From contig JAWOAV010000037.1 in the NCBI GenBank assembly GCA_046498365.1, forward strand, positions 1 through 39,243: DNA of 39,243 nt, given 5' to 3'. Positions within the stretch are counted from its first letter, which is position 1; every line of letters starts with the position of its first letter. Below the pieces are notes generated by a model, which saw only the letters and a program-made list of their open reading frames with translations, was not told the DNA's origin and did no database searches. The translations under genes and the position numbers were made by a program. Below, piece after piece: positions 32,398 through 39,243 of the stretch. Source of the DNA: B1SED10-16 sp046498365 (lineage in GTDB: Bacteria; Desulfobacterota; Desulfobacteria; Desulfobacterales; Desulfosalsimonadaceae).

Positions 32398-33147
32398 TTA
32401 CCCCATCGCCGCAATCACCTCATCGGGGATATCCGCATTGGTGTTCACCTTCTGGACGTCATCATGGTCGTCCAGCGCATTCATGAGCTTGAACATTTTT
32501 TCCGCATCGGTTCCGGTCAGGCTGACGGTGGTCTGGGGAAGCATGGTCACCTCGGCGTCCTCATAGGGGATCTGCACCGCGTCCAATGCGGCGCAGACGG
32601 CCTCGAAGGCCTCCGCCGGCGTAATCACTTCAAACACATCTTCCCCTTCGTCTTTGATGTCTTCAGCCCCCGCATCCAGCGCGGCCTCCATCAGGACATC
32701 TTCTTCCACGTCCCCCTTTTTCACCGGGATCCAGCCTTTTTTATCGAACATCCATGCCACGCAGCCGTTTTCCCCCAGGTTTCCCCCGTGCTTGCTAAAA
32801 ATGTGACGAACGTCTGCAACGGTCCGATTTTTATTGTCCGTGAGTGATTCCACGAAAACTGCGGCACCCCCGGGACCGTACCCTTCATAGGTCACTTCGT
32901 CGTAATTCACGCCTTCAAGCTCGCCCGTGCCCTTCTTTATCGCCCTTTCCAGATTCTCCTTGGGCAGATTCTGCTGCTTGGCCGACTGAATGACGTTTCT
33001 GAGCCGGGGATTGGCATTGGGATCGCCCCCCCCCATTCTCGCAGCGACGATAATCTCCTTGACCAGGCGGGTAAAAATTTTTCCCCGCTTGGCATCTTCC
33101 GCACCTTTTTTATGTTTAATATTCGCCCATTTGCTGTGTCCTGCCAT
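32398..33147 (-). CDS. YebC/PmpR (TACO1) family regulatory protein
   Basis: A 249-residue protein of the YebC family. It opens MAGHSKWANIKHKKGAEDAKRGKIFTRL, which is nearly invariant, followed by RMGGGDPNANPRLRNVIQSAKQQNLPKENLERAIKKGTG and the YEGYGPGGAAVFVE segment. Members have been described as transcription regulators and, more recently, as factors that help ribosomes at proline stretches; mitochondrial TACO1 is the eukaryotic form. Which role applies here is not known. Its start overlaps the rlmE stop (TAATG), so the two are translationally coupled in a radA-rlmE-yebC operon. Confidence 0.95.
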   Translation of the reverse strand: MAGHSKWANIKHKKGAEDAKRGKIFTRLVKEIIVAARMGGGDPNANPRLRNVIQSAKQQNLPKENLERAIKKGTGELEGVNYDEVTYEGYGPGGAAVFVESLTDNKNRTVADVRHIFSKHGGNLGENGCVAWMFDKKGWIPVKKGDVEEDVLMEAALDAGAEDIKDEGEDVFEVITPAEAFEAVCAALDAVQIPYEDAEVTMLPQTTVSLTGTDAEKMFKLMNALDDHDDVQKVNTNADIPDEVIAAMG

Positions 33148-33761
33148 TATCCGTTTCCTTTCTGTTTCTTGCCCATACCGATAACGTAAATTTCCTTGCT
33201 GTCTTTTCGGCAGCTTTGCGGTTTGAATATCTTCCTGGTTTTGTACTGCTGCTTTACCGCCGCAACAAAGGCCTCAAAATCATCCCCCTGGAATATTTTC
33301 GCAACAAAATGACCCCCCGGATCCAGCACTTCCCCGGCGATTTCCAGGGCCGCTTCGCAAAGAACAAAAGACCGGGCCGCATCCACGCTTCTGATTCCCG
33401 TGGTAGAGGGTGCCATATCGCTTAACACAACGTTATACCCGTCTCCAACGGCCTCGCGCACTGCCGCGTCCATTTCAAGAATGTCGCACTGGTAAAAGGA
33501 AACATTGTCCGGGTACCCGCCTCCGATATCCTTTAGATCAAGCCCCACCACGCTGCCACCGGGCCCGGCAATGCCTGCGGCATACTTCAGCCAGGACCCC
33601 GGGGCGCAGCCGAGATCGAGCACCCGGTCCTTCGGTCGGATCACCTTGAACTTTTTCTGTATCTCCTCAAGCTTATAGACCGATCGTGCGGGGTAATTGT
33701 CCTTTTTCGCCTTTTTCGCATAATGATCCGGCCTGCCCCAATCGGTTTTCCGTTTTTTCAT
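33147..33761 (-). CDS. rlmE: 23S rRNA (uridine-2'-O)-methyltransferase RlmE (FtsJ)
   Basis: A 204-residue class I methyltransferase that methylates the 2'-OH of U2552 in the 23S A-loop, a late step in 50S assembly. Visible elements are the basic N-terminus, YPARSVYKLEEIQKKFK (first catalytic Lys), the AdoMet loop VLDLGCAPGSWLKYA, LSDMAPSTTGIRSVD, HFVAKIFQGDDF (second Lys) and SKEIYVIGMG (Glu), giving the K-D-K-E set. It sits 20 bases downstream of radA on the same strand and overlaps yebC. Confidence 0.95.
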   Translation of the reverse strand: MKKRKTDWGRPDHYAKKAKKDNYPARSVYKLEEIQKKFKVIRPKDRVLDLGCAPGSWLKYAAGIAGPGGSVVGLDLKDIGGGYPDNVSFYQCDILEMDAAVREAVGDGYNVVLSDMAPSTTGIRSVDAARSFVLCEAALEIAGEVLDPGGHFVAKIFQGDDFEAFVAAVKQQYKTRKIFKPQSCRKDSKEIYVIGMGKKQKGNG

Positions 33762-33781
33762 TGTATACCCGCAATCCCTAT

Positions 33782-35146
33782 TTAAAAAAGCAGCCCCATC
33801 ACCTCGGCCAGCCGCCGGATCCCGATCAGTTCGATTTCACCGCCCCACCCTGCCTTTGCCAGCTGTTTTTTGCTGCTGTCCGGCACGATGCACCGGGAAA
33901 ACCCCATTTTCCCGATTTCGGCGACCCTGGATGACAGGTGGGAAATCCCCCGGATTTCACCGGTCAACCCCACTTCCCCCAAAAGCAGCATCCCCTCCGG
34001 TATGGGTTTGTCCAGAAAACTCGACGCCACCGCCGAAACAATCCCCAAATCCACCGCAGGCTCGGAAATCCGGACGCCGCCGGCCACATTCATGAACAGG
34101 TCATGCCCCGCCACATTGAGCCCCAACTTTTTTTCCAGCACGGCCATGAGCAGGGATACCCGGTTGTAATCCAGCCCCAGCACGGTTCGCCGCGGGGTCG
34201 CAAAACCGGAACTGCTGATCAGGGCCTGCAGCTCCACCAGAATGGGACGGCTCCCCTCCATGCAGGCCGTAACCACCGATCCGGGGGCATTTTTTGCCCG
34301 CTCCGAAAGAAACACCGCCGACGGATTGGCCACCTCGGCCAGCCCCGTTTCCTTCATTTCAAAAACACCGATTTCGTTGGTCGACCCGAACCGGTTTTTT
34401 ACGGCCCGCAAAATACGGAACCCGTGGTTCTGGTCCCCTTCAAAATACAATACCGTGTCCACCATGTGTTCCATGATGCGGGGGCCCGCAATGGCACCGT
34501 CTTTTGTGACATGGCCGATGAGAAACGCCGGCACTCCGGAATGCTTGGCCATACCCATGATCTTCATGGTCGATTCGCGCACCTGGGTGATGCTCCCCGG
34601 TGCCGACCCGGCATCATAGGTAAACATGGTCTGGATGGAATCGATCACCAGTGCGTCCGGCTTTTCCGTCTCCACCATCTGGATGATGGCGTCGATATCG
34701 GTTTCGGATACGACCAGCAGGTCGGAGGAAACCGCGGCCAGCCGCATGGACCGCATCTTCAGCTGCCGCACGGACTCTTCCCCGGAGACGTAAAGGACCT
34801 TTCGGCCGGACGCCGACAGCCGGTGCAGCACCTGGAGCAGCAGCGTGGATTTGCCGATTCCCGGGTCCCCGCCGATCAGCACCAGGCTGCCCGGTATAAT
34901 GCCGCCGCCCAGTACCCGGTCGAACTCGTCCATCCCGGTGAGCACCCGCTCCTCGCCCCCCAGTTCCACCGCATCGATGGGGACCGGCTTAGAGCGGCCG
35001 GCCGCGGCCAATACCTTCTCAGCAGGGGCGGCCGTCTCCTCCTCGATGGTTTCCCACTCGCCGCATTCCGGGCACCGCCCCATCCATTTGGGGGGGCGAT
35101 GCCCGCAGCGTCGGCATACATATATGATTTTCGGACGTTTTTTCAT
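33782..35146 (-). CDS. radA: DNA repair protein RadA (Sms)
   Basis: A 455-residue RecA-related helicase that drives branch migration and helps process recombination intermediates. The N-terminal zinc finger is CRRCGHRPPKWMGRCPEC. Walker A is GGDPGIGKST and the RadA-specific motif KNRFGSTNEIGVFEM follows. The C-terminal third is the Lon-protease-like domain without peptidase activity (LDYNRVSLLMAVLEKKLGL...VGLTGEIR). The frame is open to 35266, but the conserved start is ATG 35146 (MKKRPKIIYVCRRCG), with AAGGT upstream. It is the first gene of the radA-rlmE-yebC transcript and divergent from the PHP gene. Confidence 0.96.
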   Translation of the reverse strand: MKKRPKIIYVCRRCGHRPPKWMGRCPECGEWETIEEETAAPAEKVLAAAGRSKPVPIDAVELGGEERVLTGMDEFDRVLGGGIIPGSLVLIGGDPGIGKSTLLLQVLHRLSASGRKVLYVSGEESVRQLKMRSMRLAAVSSDLLVVSETDIDAIIQMVETEKPDALVIDSIQTMFTYDAGSAPGSITQVRESTMKIMGMAKHSGVPAFLIGHVTKDGAIAGPRIMEHMVDTVLYFEGDQNHGFRILRAVKNRFGSTNEIGVFEMKETGLAEVANPSAVFLSERAKNAPGSVVTACMEGSRPILVELQALISSSGFATPRRTVLGLDYNRVSLLMAVLEKKLGLNVAGHDLFMNVAGGVRISEPAVDLGIVSAVASSFLDKPIPEGMLLLGEVGLTGEIRGISHLSSRVAEIGKMGFSRCIVPDSSKKQLAKAGWGGEIELIGIRRLAEVMGLLF

Positions 35147-35327
35147 TGCAACCCGACCTTTTCTGCCAGATAATGCCGATTCGCCTTCCAGTGAGTGCTT
35201 TATTTCCATCGTCCGGGGGCCTACGATATCGTCAAGATGTTTGACATTGCGCCCGCAAAAGGCCATATTGACAAGAACGGCGCATCTGCCGAAAAACCCG
35301 ATACAGGACCGATGCAGAAAAAAACCA

Positions 35328-36116
35328 ATGATTGATTACCACGTTCATACCCGGCTTTGCAACCATGCCCATGGCACCATGGAACAATATATCCGCTGCG
35401 CCATTGAAAAAGGGCTTTCGGAAATCTGCTTTCTCGACCACCTGACGATCAATGAAAAAGGGTGCGACCTTTCCATGGGCATAGACGACGTGCCGCTTTA
35501 CCTGTACGCCGTCCGACGCCTGGGAGACGCCTATAGAGACCGGATCGATGTAAAGGCGGGCATGGAAGTCGATTTCACCCCCATCCATGCCGAAACCGCA
35601 GCCCGCATCCTGGAGCGCTTTTCTTTTGACGTCGTGGGCGGGTCGATTCATTTTGTCGAAGCGGCCAATATCGTCAGCTCAAAGCCCAACGAATCCGGCA
35701 ATCCTCCTCCGGATGCGGCATTTTACGATTCCTACCTGGACCTGATCGATAGGATGCTCGATTATAGCTGTTTTGACGTGATTTGTCACCTTGATGTCGT
35801 GAAAAAATTCGGAAACCAGCCGCCGCTTGAATTTTTCGAGAAAATGGATGCAATTCTGACGAAAATCAAGTATAAAAATGTTGTTGTCGAAATCAACACC
35901 AGCGGCCTGTCGCACCCGGCAAAGGCCGTGTATCCGGACCCGATAATACTCAAGCGCTGTTTTGAAAAAAACATCCCCGTCACGTTCGGTTCCGACGCCC
36001 ACCAGCCGGAGCAGGTCGGCCGAAATTTCAAGGAAGCGGTCCATCTTCTGCGGGACGCCGGTTATCAGCACATAACCGGCTTTTCTCGGCAAAATCGCTA
36101 CAAAATACCCATTTAA
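35328..36116 (+). CDS. PHP-domain phosphatase, histidinol-phosphatase (HisK/HisJ)-like
   Basis: A 262-residue PHP-fold enzyme. The N-terminus MIDYHVHTRLCNHAHGTMEQYI has the HxH and H residues of the trinuclear metal site; GMEVDF, GGSIHF, CHLDVVKKFG and the final FGSDAHQPEQVG give the rest. This is the layout of the HisK-type histidinol-phosphatase, the alternative to the HAD-type HisB. The reaction is inferred, since PHP phosphatases of this group also act on other substrates. The start is ATG 35328; no strong ribosome binding site is seen. Two plus-strand genes follow closely. Confidence 0.82.
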   Translation: MIDYHVHTRLCNHAHGTMEQYIRCAIEKGLSEICFLDHLTINEKGCDLSMGIDDVPLYLYAVRRLGDAYRDRIDVKAGMEVDFTPIHAETAARILERFSFDVVGGSIHFVEAANIVSSKPNESGNPPPDAAFYDSYLDLIDRMLDYSCFDVICHLDVVKKFGNQPPLEFFEKMDAILTKIKYKNVVVEINTSGLSHPAKAVYPDPIILKRCFEKNIPVTFGSDAHQPEQVGRNFKEAVHLLRDAGYQHITGFSRQNRYKIPI

Positions 36117-36141
36117 CAGGCAACGATGCCGGAGGCCCTGC

Positions 36142-37053
36142 GTGAAATTTTTTGCAACCCCCAGAAGCCTTTCAACAATCAGCGCAGCCGCGATGGCATG
36201 GCTCATGCTGACCCTGTTCACCCTCCCTGCCGGGGGGGCCACCGACGGATCCAACGTTCCGGATCATTTCAAGCCTTTGAAACAGCGAATCCTCGATGAT
36301 CCGGAGGTGAAACTGCCGCCGGACGTCATACAGGCCATATTTTCAGATTCCCGCCTTCAGTTTGAAACCAGGGGCATATCCTCCTATTTCAGGCACCGGG
36401 AGTCCAGCCTCAACTATGACCAGTTCATGTCCAGGGATTCCATCCAAAAGGCCATTGATTACCTCGAAACCCATGAAAAAGCGTTTGCATCGGCGGAAAA
36501 AGAGTTCAACGTGGACAGGGAAATCATCACGGCCATTCTTCTCGTGGAAACGCGGCTCGGCACGTTTACCGGCAGGCAGAAGGCCGTCAACATTTTGGGG
36601 ACCATGGCCGCGCTTACCGACGACCAGGTTCGGGATGCCTTTTATGCCCAGATTCCCGACGAAGGTCGCATTTCCAGGGATCTTTACGACAGCCGGGCCG
36701 ACGCCAGGGGGGAGTGGGCCTACCGCGAATTAAAAGCCTTGATCAAATACACCGACCGTGATAATTTCAGCATTTTTGATATTGAAAGCTCATACGCCGG
36801 GGCGGTTGGCTTTGCCCAGTTTATGCCGACAAACATTCTGAGCCTGGGCGTCGACGCCAACAATGACGGGCGCGTCGACCTTTTTGATCACGACGATGCG
36901 ATTTTCAGCATTGCCAACTATCTCCGCCACCACGGGTGGCGCCCCGGCCTTGACCGGGAAGAGGCGAAAAAAGTGCTGCTCCATTACAACCGCAGCACGT
37001 ATTATGCAAACATCCTTCTGCGGATTTACGACCGTTTAAAGGAAGCGTCATGA
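36142..37053 (+). CDS. MltB-type lytic murein transglycosylase
   Basis: A 303-residue exported enzyme that cleaves the glycan backbone of peptidoglycan, forming 1,6-anhydro-muropeptides. A signal peptide is seen (basic start, then AAAMAWLMLTLFTLPAGGA, cleaved after about residue 33). There is no lipobox Cys, so it is probably periplasmic and soluble. The catalytic Glu is E136 in ILLVETRLGTF; GRQKAVNILGTMAAL, SSYAGAVGFAQFMPTN and an SIANYLRHHGWRPG stretch are MltB hallmarks, with DANNDGRVDLFD forming a calcium-binding EF-hand-like loop. The start is GTG 36142 with GGAGG seven bases ahead. It overlaps the next gene by four bases. Confidence 0.92.
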   Translation: MKFFATPRSLSTISAAAMAWLMLTLFTLPAGGATDGSNVPDHFKPLKQRILDDPEVKLPPDVIQAIFSDSRLQFETRGISSYFRHRESSLNYDQFMSRDSIQKAIDYLETHEKAFASAEKEFNVDREIITAILLVETRLGTFTGRQKAVNILGTMAALTDDQVRDAFYAQIPDEGRISRDLYDSRADARGEWAYRELKALIKYTDRDNFSIFDIESSYAGAVGFAQFMPTNILSLGVDANNDGRVDLFDHDDAIFSIANYLRHHGWRPGLDREEAKKVLLHYNRSTYYANILLRIYDRLKEAS

Positions 37054-37265
37054 ATGTACTCGTTTTTTTGCTGATCATACTGATTGTTCTGCCGTTCTTT
37101 CTGCTGACCGTTTGGGCCCTCGTGGACGTGGCCGCAAAACAGTTTCCGGGGCAGGGCCGGGAAAAGGCCGCATGGTGGCTTGTTGCAACGATCCCCTTTA
37201 TCGGGTGGATGATCTACCTTGTGACCGGCCGGAGAAGGGGTAAAAAAAAACTGCACCCGGCGTGA
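37050..37265 (+). CDS. Small two-helix membrane protein (PLDc_N-like)
   Basis: A 71-residue integral membrane protein. The first helix spans about residues 3-27 (VLVFLLIILIVLPFFLLTVW), a polar loop with DVAAKQFPGQGREKAAW follows, and a second helix (WWLVATIPFIGWMIYLV) ends in a basic tail. The pattern resembles the PLDc_N/'phospholipase D-nuclease N-terminal' small-protein family, but this is a weak call. The start overlaps the stop of the lytic transglycosylase gene (TCATGA), suggesting coupling and perhaps a role in the envelope. It precedes the tRNA promoter. Confidence 0.75.
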   Translation: MNVLVFLLIILIVLPFFLLTVWALVDVAAKQFPGQGREKAAWWLVATIPFIGWMIYLVTGRRRGKKKLHPA

Positions 37266-37277
37266 GCAGGAAAACAA

Positions 37278-37306
37278 TTGACAAATAAAATCCAACGCCC
37301 TATATA
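37278..37306 (+). promoter_or_regulatory. Promoter of the tRNA-Glu gene
   Basis: TTGACA (37278-37283), a 17-base spacer and TATATA (37301-37306), a near-consensus promoter 21 bases before the tRNA 5' end. Confidence 0.8.
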
Positions 37307-37327
37307 CCCTGCGTAGCCAACCATTGT

Positions 37328-37402
37328 GGCCCCATCGTCTAGCGGTTAGGACGCCGGCCTCTCACGCCGGTAACACGGGTTCGAGTCCCGTTGGGGTCAC
37401 CA
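37328..37402 (+). tRNA. tRNA-Glu, anticodon CTC
   Basis: A 75-base cloverleaf with encoded CCA. The acceptor stem is GGCCCCA with TGGGGTC (one G-U pair), the D-loop is TCGTCTAGCGGTTAGGAC, the anticodon stem is CCGGC/GCCGG around loop CTCTCAC (anticodon CTC), and the T-arm is ACGGG-TTCGAGT-CCCGT. An integrase gene begins 70 bases further on in the opposite direction, so the 3' end is the likely attachment site of an integrated element. Confidence 0.97.
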
Positions 37403-37447
37403 ATTAATTCAGGTAGTTATAAAAACAGGCACTGCGCCTGAACCGCT

Positions 37448-37470
37448 GGAACCTGTTTCGGAACCTGTTT
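37448..37470. repeat. Two 11-base direct repeats next to tRNA-Glu
   Basis: GGAACCTGTTT occurs at 37448-37458 and again at 37460-37470, just before the stop of the integrase. They may be arm-type sites of the integrase or part of a weak terminator; no inference is firm. Confidence 0.4.
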
Positions 37471-37471
37471 T

Positions 37472-38655
37472 TCATAAGGCACCTTTCTTCGAGACCATCT
37501 GGGAGCGCTTTTCCAGGTGGTCTTTTAACCTGATAACGTTAGCCGGGCTACCAACTGCGACTTCCTTGACAGCCTCATCCGGGTCCTTGTCCGGCTTTCT
37601 CATCTCGCACAGCGCCTCCAGATGCATCCGCGTTTCTTCCAGTCCAAGGGACTTCAGATACCGTTCCGTGGTCGCCGCACTCTTGTGCCTCAGAATCATC
37701 TGTATTGCACCCAGCGGTTTACCCATGTGGTAGAGCCGGGTGGCAATCAGGTGACGGATCGCATGGAATCCGAAAGGCGGGACCTCTGCCTTTTCGCACA
37801 GCCTTTTCATGAAATGGTTTCGCTTGATAAAGGGCTTACCGTAATAATCGCTGCAATACCGATACTCCTCTTCGCAAACGAACACGTACGGGCTGTCCTT
37901 GAAGGTTCGGTTCTCCCACCACCACAGAAGCTGCTTTTTCAACTCGGTGTTCATTGGGAGCCGGTCGTACTCAAGGGTGCCCCCTGTCTTTTGCTTGTTG
38001 CCAGCCGAACAAGACCATTTTCAAAATCAATATCCTTCCATTGAAGCTTGAAAATCTCCCCTCGCCTTGCGCCCAAGTACAGAAATGCCGAAAGCATCAC
38101 CTTGTCCTGCCCGGAAACCAGATCATATACTTTCCAGAAATCCTCTTCCGGCGGAATGTACCGCGGACTTCGGATCTCGGGGAAGACATCCACCCGGCAA
38201 GGGTTGGGCTCCGGAAGTCCAAGATACTTGATCCCCCAATTCCATGCCGCCACGAGGTTCTTCCGGCTTTTGTTCGCCGCATAGCCGCTGGTTTTTTTAA
38301 ACCGGACCTGCAATGCTCCAAGTACCATTCCGGCAGAAAGGCTTGCCGCATCTGCCTCAGGGTTTACAAGGGGATTCCCTTTAATGTCTTTTGCAGCGAA
38401 GAACTCAGTGAACGTTTTTTTCTTTTCGCCATACGTTTTGGGGGAATGCCTGCTTTTTGCATAATCCAGGTACTGTTGCGCCCATTCATTTATTGAAAAG
38501 GCCGTGTCTGTCTGTGTCCAGTCCGTTTTTCTTTCTTTCGCTTCCCAGTCCAGTGCCTCCTTTTTCGTCTCGAAATATTTTTGTTTGATCAACCCGTCCT
38601 TCTGGATCTTCCCTCTCCATTGGAATCGTCCGTTCTTCCATATCTTTGAAGCCAT
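37472..38655 (-). pseudogene. Tyrosine recombinase (phage/island integrase), frameshifted
   Basis: Two parts in different frames together make one integrase of about 390 residues. The N-terminal part (38655 to about 37990) has the SAM-like core-binding domain and ends with the first catalytic Arg in FLYLGARRGEIFKLQWKDID. The C-terminal part (to 37472) has PFGFHAIRHLIATRLYHMGKPLGAIQMILRHKSAATTERYLK, with H-x-x-R, H and the active-site Tyr. The join is at the A-run on the minus strand (37989-37992), where one A too few shifts the frame from KTGGTLEYDRLPMN to a premature stop at 37951. All catalytic residues remain, so the break is recent, a sequencing error, or a -1 slip site. AAGGAGAGG lies five bases before ATG. 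Confidence 0.85.
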
Positions 38656-38887
38656 ATGTTCCTCTCCTTGATAACGCGCTCACGATGTTTTTTTCAAAGA
38701 ACAAGATCCGGCCCTTCGGGCCAGTTGGACGAATTCCACCGATTTCACGATAATACTTGCGGACGGTGTCCTCGTCAAGGCCCAAGAATTCAGCCACTTC
38801 CTCTGTCTTCAGCCTGCACCCGAGTTCATTTTGCAAAATCGGGAACTCCTGCCATTTCGTGTCCGGGGTTTCAGATAAGTTTTTCAT
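38486..38887 (-). CDS. Excisionase-like helix-turn-helix protein, overlapping the integrase start
   Basis: An open frame of 133 codons from ATG 38887. The N-terminal part (LKTEEVAEFLGLDEDTVRKYYREIGGIRPTGPKGRILFFEKNIVSAL) has the look of an HTH_17/excisionase domain, which binds DNA near attachment sites and sets the direction of recombination. The last ~55 codons overlap the integrase start in another frame and are rich in charged residues, so the natural C-terminus may be shorter or the gene may be shifted. There is no clear ribosome binding site. The position directly upstream of an integrase supports the call. Confidence 0.5.
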   Translation of the reverse strand: MKNLSETPDTKWQEFPILQNELGCRLKTEEVAEFLGLDEDTVRKYYREIGGIRPTGPKGRILFFEKNIVSALSRRGTYGFKDMEERTIPMEREDPEGRVDQTKIFRDEKGGTGLGSERKKNGLDTDRHGLFNK

Positions 38888-39203
38888 GCCAATATATGGG
38901 ATGGTGGGGAAAAAAATTAATGGCCGGATCATTCATTATTTTCATGCTTTCCATTGGGAATAATATTTTTATATTAATATCAGATAGTTATATTTATAAA
39001 CTAAAATGCCCTTTTTTGCCGAAAGGGAACCTTGAGCGCTGGTTGGCAATACCTTTTGATCGGTTTGCCCAGATAAAATCATTTTCAGAAACTTCCCCTC
39101 GCATTTATTCAACGTCTCCAGTGCACCAAGCATGGTTGTAAATAATTGAAAAATATTACATACTTTTTTATCTGGTAACCCCGCCAAATACGGAGGATAG
39201 GTA
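38888..39203. other. AT-rich spacer between the integrase operon and the SRAP gene
   Basis: About 315 bases, much more AT-rich than the GC-rich flanks, with ATAATATTTTTATATTAATA near 38959. It would hold the promoters of the divergent HTH/integrase and SRAP genes. An 87-codon minus-strand frame across it is not convincing. Confidence 0.5.
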
Positions 39204-39243
39204 ATGTGTGGCAGATACGCCCTATACAGCACCGTTGAACAAA
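39204..39243 (+). CDS. SRAP-domain (YedK/HMCES) protein, 3' partial
   Basis: Only 13 codons are in the window: MCGRYALYSTVEQ. This is the invariant N-terminus of the SRAP family, in which the Met is removed and Cys2 forms a covalent adduct with abasic sites in single-stranded DNA, protecting them. GGAGG lies seven bases before ATG. The gene may be cargo of the integrated element, or a chromosomal gene on the other side. The rest lies beyond the window. Confidence 0.75.
   Translation, partial: MCGRYALYSTVEQ

Noticed and set aside
33938..35173. A 411-codon plus-strand open frame opposite radA
   Set aside because: RadA on the minus strand has all family motifs; the plus-strand frame is a high-GC shadow rich in His/Arg/Pro.

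Overview
The window looks like chromosomal DNA of an anaerobic, probably sulfate-reducing Desulfobacterota (Desulfobacteraceae/Desulfosarcinaceae-like) bacterium. This is an inference from gene content: a selenocysteine peroxiredoxin, a ferredoxin-type protein with many Cys ligands, a NifX/NifB-type cofactor-binding protein, a DmdC-like acyl-CoA dehydrogenase, a double ferritin-like protein, and intergenic spacers full of short repeats. No rRNA or taxonomic marker is present, so the assignment is moderate.

Layout. 1-2.8 kb: the end of a DUF1285-like gene, an Fe-S protein (minus) and an RluA-type pseudouridine synthase (minus), separated by a repeat-rich spacer. 2.9-6.1 kb: a fused RsmG-TrmH rRNA/tRNA methyltransferase followed by a YgiQ radical SAM gene. 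6.1-10.8 kb: a HAD phosphatase, a NifX-like protein, Hsp20, a branched-chain aminotransferase and a two-domain class II aldolase relative. 10.8-11.57 kb: an 800-base non-coding cluster with three palindromic repeats. 11.6-16 kb: a MoxR ATPase with its VWA/CoxE partner, NAD kinase and a tandem ferritin-like protein. 16-22 kb: an acyl-CoA dehydrogenase, minCDE, and an amidohydrolase/HD-domain pair. 22.2-23.2 kb: a Fur-box promoter and a peroxiredoxin whose peroxidatic Cys codon is UGA. 23.3-26.6 kb: a sigma-54 response regulator, an HD-GYP protein and TrmL. 26.8-32.3 kb: ClpB and a cation-chloride-cotransporter-like permease. 32.4-37.3 kb: the radA-rlmE-yebC operon (minus), then a PHP phosphatase, a lytic transglycosylase and a small membrane protein (plus).

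37.3 kb to the end: a tRNA-Glu(CTC) gene, and directly behind it an inward-facing tyrosine recombinase broken by a one-base frameshift, an excisionase-like HTH gene, an AT-rich spacer and the first codons of an SRAP (YedK/HMCES) gene. This looks like the edge of an integrated element using the tRNA gene as its attachment site.

Themes. Five RNA-modifying activities are spread through the window (RluA, RsmG, a TrmH/SpoU domain, TrmL, RlmE), together with stress and oxidant functions (Hsp20, ClpB, Sec-peroxiredoxin, ferritin-like). The most noteworthy signals are the selenoprotein with its SECIS-like hairpin and Fur box, the paired 200-base palindromic elements at 10.96-11.57 kb, a four-copy dispersed repeat family, and the frameshifted integrase at tRNA-Glu. 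All coordinates of motifs were read by eye; no database search was run.
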